Shown: piece by piece, positions 54,253-64,000 of the stretch
Layout of the letters: every line of letters starts with the position of its first letter
Position numbering within the stretch: position 1 is the stretch's first letter
Program-made: the position numbers and the translations under genes
The notes under the pieces: model-generated
What the model was told of the DNA's origin: nothing
The model's database searches: none
The model's input: the letters and a program-made list of their open reading frames with translations, nothing else
Assembly: GCF_019061125.1 (NCBI RefSeq)
Contig: NZ_JAHQYI010000001.1
Location: 1,674,001 to 1,738,000, forward strand
Reading direction: 5' to 3'
Length of the DNA stretch: 64,000 bases
Origin: Microbacterium sp. NC79
Lineage (GTDB): Bacteria > Actinomycetota > Actinomycetes > Actinomycetales > Microbacteriaceae

Positions 54253-55641
54253 CTACTCGGTGGCGATAAAAACGTTCTTGACGTCGCTGAATGAATCTGG
54301 CGCGTCGGGACCAAGCTCACGCCCGAGGCCCGACTGTTTGAACCCACCGAATGGCGTCCAATAGCGAACAGACGAGTGCGAGTTCACCGACAAGTTGCCG
54401 GATTCCACGCCGCGTGCGACGCGAAGCGCGCGGCCAATATCGTTCGTGAAGATCGACCCGCTGAGACCGTACTCGGTGTCATTCGCCATCCGGATGGCAT
54501 CCTCTTCCGTCTTGAACGGCATGACGGCGACGACCGGTCCGAAGATTTCTTGCGTCCAGACCGGGTCGGCTTCGCTGCGAGGTAGCGCCACTGTCGGCGA
54601 CAGCCAGAAGCCATCGGCCGGAACCTCGGCGCCGGTGAACGCGACATCGGCACCATCGATGAACGACTGGACCGCCGCTTTTTGCTTGGCCGTGATCATC
54701 GGCCCCATTTGGGCGCGCGGATCGTTCGGGTCTGTGACGGAGAACTCCTTGACGGACTGCTCGAGCAGCGTGAGGAACCTGTCGTAGACGGAGTCTTGCA
54801 CCAGGATCCGCGAGCGCGCGCAGCAGTCCTGGCCCGCGTTATCGAACGCGCTACCAGGCGCCGACGCGGCCGCCTTTTCCAGGTCGGCGTCAGCGAACAC
54901 AATATTTGCGCTCTTACCGCCCAGTTCCAGCGTCAATCGCTTCACCTGGTCAGCGCACCCGCGCATGATGTTCTTGCCCACGTCGGTCGAGCCGGTGAAG
55001 CACACTTTGCGCACCGCCGGGTGGGTGACAAATCGGTCGCCAACGACGGAGCCCTTACCGGGAATCACCGTGAAGACGCCGTCGGGAATTCCTGCAGCTG
55101 TCGCCAACTCGCCGAGGCGCATGGCGGTGAGCGGGGTCACCTCAGCGGGCTTGAGCACGACGGTATTTCCTGCCGCGAGCGCGGGAGCAAAGCCCCACCC
55201 CGCGATCGGCATGGGAAAGTTCCACGGCACGATAATGCCGACAACTCCTAACGGTTCGTGAAAGGTGATATCGACGCCGCCGGCAACGGGGATCTGCTTG
55301 CCGAAGTGTCGTTCCGGCGCCGCGGAGTAGTACGTCAAGACGTTTTTGACGTTGCCCGCTTCCCACACCGCGTTTGAGATGGTGTGCCCGGAATTGAGAA
55401 CCTCAAGCGCTGCCAACTCATCGGTGTGAGCATCGACCGCTGCTGCGAAGTCACGCAACAGCTGGGCGCGATCCGCTGGCGCAAGTGCCTTCCACTGGGG
55501 GTAGGCGGCCGCCGCACGTGCGATCGCGTCATCCGTCTCGACGAGGCCGGCAAGCCCCACTTCACCGACAGCCTGCCCCGTCGCCGGGTTGATCACTACC
55601 GATATGCCGCCGCCAGAATATGGCGAGGTTGGAATCTTCAT
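54253..55641 (-). CDS. puuC: Aldehyde dehydrogenase of the gamma-glutamylation cluster
   Basis: 462 residues from ATG 55641; the frame upstream to 56085 lies inside the GS gene. VVGIIVPWNFPMPIAGWGFA, CFTGSTDVGKNIM, general base Glu239 in LTLELGGKSANIVF, and catalytic Cys273 in FDNAGQDCCARSR; EIFGPVVAVMPF and PFGGFKQSGLGRELG at the end. Oxidises the gamma-glutamyl aldehyde to the acid. Unusual double Cys (GQDCC) at the active site is seen in some BADH-like members. Confidence 0.92.
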   Translation of the reverse strand: MKIPTSPYSGGGISVVINPATGQAVGEVGLAGLVETDDAIARAAAAYPQWKALAPADRAQLLRDFAAAVDAHTDELAALEVLNSGHTISNAVWEAGNVKNVLTYYSAAPERHFGKQIPVAGGVDITFHEPLGVVGIIVPWNFPMPIAGWGFAPALAAGNTVVLKPAEVTPLTAMRLGELATAAGIPDGVFTVIPGKGSVVGDRFVTHPAVRKVCFTGSTDVGKNIMRGCADQVKRLTLELGGKSANIVFADADLEKAAASAPGSAFDNAGQDCCARSRILVQDSVYDRFLTLLEQSVKEFSVTDPNDPRAQMGPMITAKQKAAVQSFIDGADVAFTGAEVPADGFWLSPTVALPRSEADPVWTQEIFGPVVAVMPFKTEEDAIRMANDTEYGLSGSIFTNDIGRALRVARGVESGNLSVNSHSSVRYWTPFGGFKQSGLGRELGPDAPDSFSDVKNVFIATE

Positions 55642-55672
55642 TCGTGTGTGTCCTCTGTTGTCAAGGTTGTGC

Positions 55673-57046
55673 TTAGAGCCGCTCAAAGCCGCGTCGCAGT
55701 TCCCAATCGGTGACGGCAGCGTTGTACGCAGCAATCTCCAGGTCGGCGTAGTGCACGTAGTGGTCAACAACGTCGTCACCGAGCGCCGCACGCGCGGTCG
55801 ACGACGCGGCGAGGGCGTCACGCGCCTCCTGCATCGTCGACGGAACCAAGGGGGCATCAGATCGGTACGCGTTACCGAGGAGTTCGGGCTCAAGCTCCAG
55901 CTTGTTCTCAATGCCATACAACCCACCTGCCAGCATGGCGGCAACCGCGAGGTACGGGTTGACGTCGCCGCCCGGAAGGCGGTTTTCCATGCGTGCACCG
56001 GAACCATGACCAACGAGGCGTACGGCACACGTGCGGTTGTCGTTGCCCCAGGCGATCGCGGTCGGCGCGAAAGAGCCGAGGGCAAAGCGCTTGTAGGAGT
56101 TGATGTTTGGCGCGTAGAAGAGCGTGAAGTCTTTCATCGTGGCGAGCACGCCGGCAATGAAGTGGTCGTACAGGGCGGTGCGCGTGCCGCTCTCCTTGTC
56201 CCAAAACACCAGCTCACCGTCGGTGCCACGCAACGACATGTGGATATGACACGAGTTTCCTTCGCGCTGGTTCGGCTTGGCCATGAAGGTGATGGACCCG
56301 CCGCGAGCGCGCACAATGTCTTTGGCCATCGTCTTGTAGACGGCGTGGTTGTCTGCGGTTGTCAGCACGTCTGCGTATTTGAAAGCAATTTCGTGCTGAC
56401 CGAGGTTGCACTCCCCCTTCGCCGATTCCACATCGAGGCCGGCCGCGTACATGACGCGGCGAATCTCTCGCAGCGTCGGCTCGACAAGGGCGGAACCAAG
56501 AATCGAGTAGTCGACGTTGTACTGGTTAGCCGGAACCAGGTTTCGGTAGTCCTGGTTCCAGGCATCTTCGAAGCTGGTCTGAAACAGCACAAACTCGAGC
56601 TCGGTTCCGGCGAGAGCGATGTATCCGAGGTCGGCGGCCTTGGAAATCTGCGCCTTCAGGATGGACCGCGGAGAAACGGATACCGGCGTGCCGTCCATGA
56701 GCGCGAGGTCGCACTGGATCATGACGGTGCCAGGCAGGTTTTCGACGCGGCGGATGGTGTCGAGGTCGAGGAGAAATTCCATGTCGCCGTAGCCCGACTC
56801 CCACGACGTGAGGGCATAACCGTCGAGCGTATTCATGTCGACGTCGACGGTGAGTAGGTAGTTACACCCCTCGGTGCCGTGGCCAAGCACGGAGTCAACG
56901 AAAAACTGCGCATGAATGAACTTGCCTTGAAGACGCCCCTGCATGTCGGTGAACGCGAGCATCACGGTGTCGATGTTGCCTGTCGAAATCTCCTCACGGA
57001 GCGCCTCGACGGTCAGCATTCGGTCGTTTCGCGGGTGGGCAGTCAT
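55673..57046 (-). CDS. Glutamine synthetase-like gamma-glutamyl-amine ligase
   Basis: 457 residues from ATG 57046 (GAGGAG five bases upstream). GS fold of the GlnA3/GlnA4/PuuA type: AFTDMQGRLQGKFIHAQFFV, LAGTELEFVLFQTSF, AKGECNLGQHEIAFKYADVL, TFMAKPNQREGNSCHIHMSL, SYKRFALGSFAPTAIAWGND, RTCAVRLVGHGSGARMENRL. There is no adenylylation Tyr loop of housekeeping GlnA. It should couple glutamate to an amine at ATP cost. Substrate either polyamine or ethanolamine-like; the cluster content favours an amino alcohol. Confidence 0.9.
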   Translation of the reverse strand: MTAHPRNDRMLTVEALREEISTGNIDTVMLAFTDMQGRLQGKFIHAQFFVDSVLGHGTEGCNYLLTVDVDMNTLDGYALTSWESGYGDMEFLLDLDTIRRVENLPGTVMIQCDLALMDGTPVSVSPRSILKAQISKAADLGYIALAGTELEFVLFQTSFEDAWNQDYRNLVPANQYNVDYSILGSALVEPTLREIRRVMYAAGLDVESAKGECNLGQHEIAFKYADVLTTADNHAVYKTMAKDIVRARGGSITFMAKPNQREGNSCHIHMSLRGTDGELVFWDKESGTRTALYDHFIAGVLATMKDFTLFYAPNINSYKRFALGSFAPTAIAWGNDNRTCAVRLVGHGSGARMENRLPGGDVNPYLAVAAMLAGGLYGIENKLELEPELLGNAYRSDAPLVPSTMQEARDALAASSTARAALGDDVVDHYVHYADLEIAAYNAAVTDWELRRGFERL

Positions 57047-57071
57047 AGGTACTCCTCTTCGCCAATCTCGA

Positions 57072-57800
57072 TTACGCGAGCAGACCGCGAAGCAGTGCTG
57101 CGGTTCCGTCGCAATGATCCTGCATAAGCTGTCGCGCTGCGACGGCATCCTTGGTCAGAATCGCGCGCACAATAGCGCGGTGTTGCTGGTCCGAATGTTC
57201 AATATTGCGTTCCAAAAACGGGATGCCCGCCAGCAGGTGATGGACCTTCACCTGCAGGTGGTTACATGCCGAGGCGAGCTCTTCCGACCCACACACACTC
57301 GCGATTGAGAGGTGGAGCCGTGCGTCTGCTCGCCTGTACGATTCCGGGCTCTCGGCGGTGGACACGTCGTTCAGCGCCTGTTCGAGGAGCGCTGCTTGGT
57401 CTGGGGTGAGGTCAGTCAGCGCTGCACGCTCTGCCGCGCCCGGTTCAATCACCGAGCGAAAGATCACAACGTCGTCGATCTCAGCCCGGCGCGAGCGCGC
57501 CGTCTCGTGCCCAAAGTGCGCTGACGGAATCTGGTCGCAGACCGTGGTTCCGCCGCCTCGTCCCCTCGTCGTTTGCACGAACCCTGCTGCTCGCAGAGCG
57601 CTGATGGCTTCGCGGAGCGTGGCTCGCGACACGTTGAGTCGTGCCGCGAGCTCACGCTCTGCTGGCAACTTCTCGCCTGGGCGGAAGATTCCGATCTGAA
57701 TCGCGGAGCCGAGTTGTTCGACGCACGATTCGAAAGGCATCTGGGTCCGCGCGCCGCGGATGACGACATCCACGAGCGGTGAAACGGGTTGCGTTGCCAT
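57072..57800 (-). CDS. GntR/FadR-family regulator of the cluster
   Basis: 242 residues. Winged helix: FESCVEQLGSAIQIGIFRPG, EKLPAERELAARLNVSRATL, REAISALRAAGFVQTTRGRG. The C-terminal FCD domain has VEPGAAERAALTDLT, ADARLHLSIASVCGSEEL, and HRAIVRAILTKDAVAARQLM with the metal-site His residues. It lies between permease and ligase genes, so it is the likely local regulator, responding to a pathway acid. Confidence 0.93.
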   Translation of the reverse strand: MATQPVSPLVDVVIRGARTQMPFESCVEQLGSAIQIGIFRPGEKLPAERELAARLNVSRATLREAISALRAAGFVQTTRGRGGGTTVCDQIPSAHFGHETARSRRAEIDDVVIFRSVIEPGAAERAALTDLTPDQAALLEQALNDVSTAESPESYRRADARLHLSIASVCGSEELASACNHLQVKVHHLLAGIPFLERNIEHSDQQHRAIVRAILTKDAVAARQLMQDHCDGTAALLRGLLA

Positions 57801-57815
57801 GGTGACCTCAGGTAT

Positions 57816-59363
57816 TCACTCTTCGAGCAGTTCGTCAGCGTTCTTGGTGAGGTGCTCTGCTTCAGCCTGCGTCATGAAGTCGCGCTTGCCGTAGGCGTAC
57901 CAGAGCACGATCGCCAGAATCGCCACCACCGCTACCGCAATGGGTGAGTAGTTGAAGGTGTCGACGTTGATGTCGGCGAACGGCGGGAGCACAAACAGCA
58001 CGATGATGATGGCAACCCACACAACGGCGATCCAGCCGACGAGCGTCGACCACTTGCCGAGGTTCCACACGCCCGGCTCCCACTTCGTGTCGAGGCGACG
58101 CAGCAACACGGGTGTGACGTACGCGATGTAGAGGCCGATGACCGCAACCGACGTCACGGCCGCGTACGCGGTGAAGCTGAACAGCGCCGGCGTTGCCAGG
58201 ATGATCGACAGCACAACACACAGCCAGATCGAGTTCGTGGGTGTACCCGTGCGCGGGTTCACCTTCGCCCAGATCTTGGAACCAGGAATCGCGTTGTCGC
58301 GCGAGAAGGCGTAGGTCATACGGCTGTTGGCGGTGACCGATGCCATACCGCAGAAGAACTGGGCGACGACGACAATCGCGAGCAGTCCCTGAGCGACGCC
58401 CGGGTTGCCTTCCAGCGCGTCCAGGAAGATCTGCGCGGGGCCAGACCCCGTGCCGGTCGATGTGATCTTCGTGAGGCCCTCTTCTGAGCCATCCTGAATC
58501 GCCGAAACGATGCTGAAGAGCAGAATCCAACCACCGATGATCGAGATCAGAACGCTCATCACGATGCCCTTCGGGGCGGCCGTCGCTGCGTTCTTCGTCT
58601 CTTCTGCGACGTGCGCGGAGGCGTCGTATCCGGTGTACGTGTACTGCGCCATGAGCAGGCCAAGCAGGAAGACGAAGAATCCGTTCGTCCAGCCGGTTTC
58701 GTTGTGCCATGTCGTGAACGACCAGTTTGGTGACTGGTGCGTAGGCGGCAAAAGCCACAGCACGCCGACGATGATGGCCACACCGACGATATGCCACCAC
58801 GCGGACACCGTGGAGAGAAAGGCCACGAGCTTCACGCCGAACGTGTTGAGCGCGGCGTGGATCAGGATGATGATGACGAAGGTGAGGAACGTGTTGTAGG
58901 GGTTGACCTCAACGCCCCACAGCAGGTTCAGGAACGCCATCGTCGTCATCGCGGCGCCGTAGTCGATGGCGGCGGTCACGGCGACTTCGCCGAGGAAGTT
59001 AAACCACCCGACGAACCATGCCCACTGGCGCTTGTTCTTCTTTGCGAGTCGTCCCGCCCAGAAGTACAGGCCGCCTGCGGTGGGGTACTTCGAGCAAATC
59101 TCCGCCATCGCGAGCGCGACGCACAGCACGAAGATACCGACGAGTGGCCAACCGATGTTGATCGCGACCGGCCCGCCAGACTTCATGGCGATGTTGAACG
59201 AGGTGATACATCCGGCGAGGATCGAAATGATTGAGAAGGAGACAGCAAAGTTGCTGAATCCGCTGAGTCCTCGGTGTAGTTCTTGCTTGTAACCAAGCGC
59301 GGCAAGCTCTGCCGCGTCTTCGTCGTGCGACGGCGTTGTCGCTTTGGTTGATTCTGTGCTCAT
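57816..59363 (-). CDS. APC-superfamily amino acid/amine permease
   Basis: About 515 residues with twelve helices. ATG 59363 is preceded by GGGAAG (five bases); TTG 59378 or ATG 59375 would place the start inside the inverted repeat. HRGLSGFSNFAVSFSIISIL, CSKYPTAGGLYFWAGRLAKK, YTGYDASAHVAEETKNAATA and ANSRMTYAFSRDNAIPGSKI are typical of the GABA/choline/ethanolamine-type transporters. It opens the operon and probably imports the amine substrate. Confidence 0.93.
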   Translation of the reverse strand: MSTESTKATTPSHDEDAAELAALGYKQELHRGLSGFSNFAVSFSIISILAGCITSFNIAMKSGGPVAINIGWPLVGIFVLCVALAMAEICSKYPTAGGLYFWAGRLAKKNKRQWAWFVGWFNFLGEVAVTAAIDYGAAMTTMAFLNLLWGVEVNPYNTFLTFVIIILIHAALNTFGVKLVAFLSTVSAWWHIVGVAIIVGVLWLLPPTHQSPNWSFTTWHNETGWTNGFFVFLLGLLMAQYTYTGYDASAHVAEETKNAATAAPKGIVMSVLISIIGGWILLFSIVSAIQDGSEEGLTKITSTGTGSGPAQIFLDALEGNPGVAQGLLAIVVVAQFFCGMASVTANSRMTYAFSRDNAIPGSKIWAKVNPRTGTPTNSIWLCVVLSIILATPALFSFTAYAAVTSVAVIGLYIAYVTPVLLRRLDTKWEPGVWNLGKWSTLVGWIAVVWVAIIIVLFVLPPFADINVDTFNYSPIAVAVVAILAIVLWYAYGKRDFMTQAEAEHLTKNADELLEE

Positions 59364-59367
59364 ACTA

Positions 59368-59472
59368 CTTCCCATCAAATTCTCAGAAAGGAACGGTTGA
59401 GCGATTTTTGCGCCCAGAGCAGGCGCTTGTCAATGGTCTGACTTCAAACCGTTTAGAGAATTTGATGGGAAG
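59368..59472 (-). promoter_or_regulatory. Promoter flanked by a perfect 17-bp inverted repeat
   Basis: CTTCCCATCAAATTCTC (59368-59384) and its exact complement GAGAATTTGATGGGAAG (59456-59472). Between them, on the minus strand, TTGACA (59433-59428) and AAAAAT (59409-59404) with an 18-bp spacer form a promoter for the permease gene. The proximal arm covers the ribosome binding site GGGAAG; the distal arm lies 22 bases upstream of the -35 box. Two regulator sites (looping), or an RNA stem hiding the ribosome binding site if transcription starts further upstream. Confidence 0.75.
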
Positions 59473-59525
59473 CAGTTCGCACACGGGCGCGCGAACAGAG
59501 CGTTAACGCGGCGAATATGCCGTGC

Positions 59526-64000
<4,475 letters not shown>

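Noticed and set aside
55589..56857. A 422-codon plus-strand frame antisense to the glutamine-synthetase-like gene
   Set aside because: No domain, no ribosome binding site; shadow of the GS-like gene.
59421..59450. TGGTCTGACTT as a FadR-type GntR operator
   Set aside because: Only half of the palindrome TGGTCnGACCA is present; the 17-bp inverted repeat around it is the stronger candidate.

Overview
The window looks like a stretch of chromosome from a high-GC Gram-positive actinobacterium, most likely Microbacteriaceae (Microbacterium or a close relative). The evidence is the actinobacterial garA-ftsR-merR block, an imuA'-imuB-dnaE2 mutasome, a DUF222/HNH (13E12-type) protein, a parA-scpA-scpB-rluB-tyrA-cmk-der operon, and several apparently leaderless or GTG/TTG-started genes. 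No phage, CRISPR array, rRNA or intact insertion sequence was seen. Both ends of the window cut a gene.

Layout. 1-10 kb: a cut Ala/Glu-rich coiled-coil protein, pyruvate carboxylase, an orphan ParA ATPase, two MerR-type regulators (one FtsR-like), the FHA protein GarA/OdhI, and dihydrolipoyl dehydrogenase. 10-19 kb: a CYTH protein, a prepilin peptidase, a DUF1905 protein, the SOS mutagenesis operon behind a LexA-like promoter, and flavohemoglobin beside a three-cysteine regulator. 19-31 kb: a membrane/lipase fusion, a TetR regulator, dGTPase, and a sulfated-glycoside cluster (GH1, MFS, sulfatase, divergent formylglycine-generating enzyme). 31-35 kb: a membrane glycerophosphodiesterase and a small stress cluster (CsbD, SRPBCC, small acidic protein, Dps). 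35.8-41.2 kb: an accessory interval between two identical tRNA-Pro(GGG) genes. It holds an atypical D,D-carboxypeptidase, a hydrolase, VanZ, a relic of a second vanZ, a tRNA 3'-end relic, a spaced repeat array, a DUF222/HNH protein and low-complexity DNA. 41-50.6 kb: small housekeeping genes, a Nudix-NYN fusion, then der to parA on the minus strand. 50.7-59.4 kb: a gamma-glutamylation catabolic cluster with xerD inside it. 59.5-64 kb: a Nudix ADP-sugar hydrolase, CTP synthase and a cut DUF2207 membrane protein.

How it works together. The sulfatase has the CxPxR maturation motif, and the enzyme that modifies it is encoded divergently, with a perfect palindrome between them. A near copy of that palindrome, at the same distance from a TAGxxT -10 box, precedes the tetR gene 7 kb away, so that TetR is a good candidate regulator. 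The 53-59 kb cluster encodes uptake of an amine, ATP-dependent gamma-glutamylation, oxidation and deglutamylation. It has a short-chain dehydrogenase where the polyamine (Puu) route has a flavin amine oxidase, which suggests an amino-alcohol substrate such as ethanolamine. Its permease promoter is flanked by a perfect 17-bp inverted repeat. Across the whole window the hexamer GGTTCC/GGAACC is strikingly frequent on both strands and in several reading frames.
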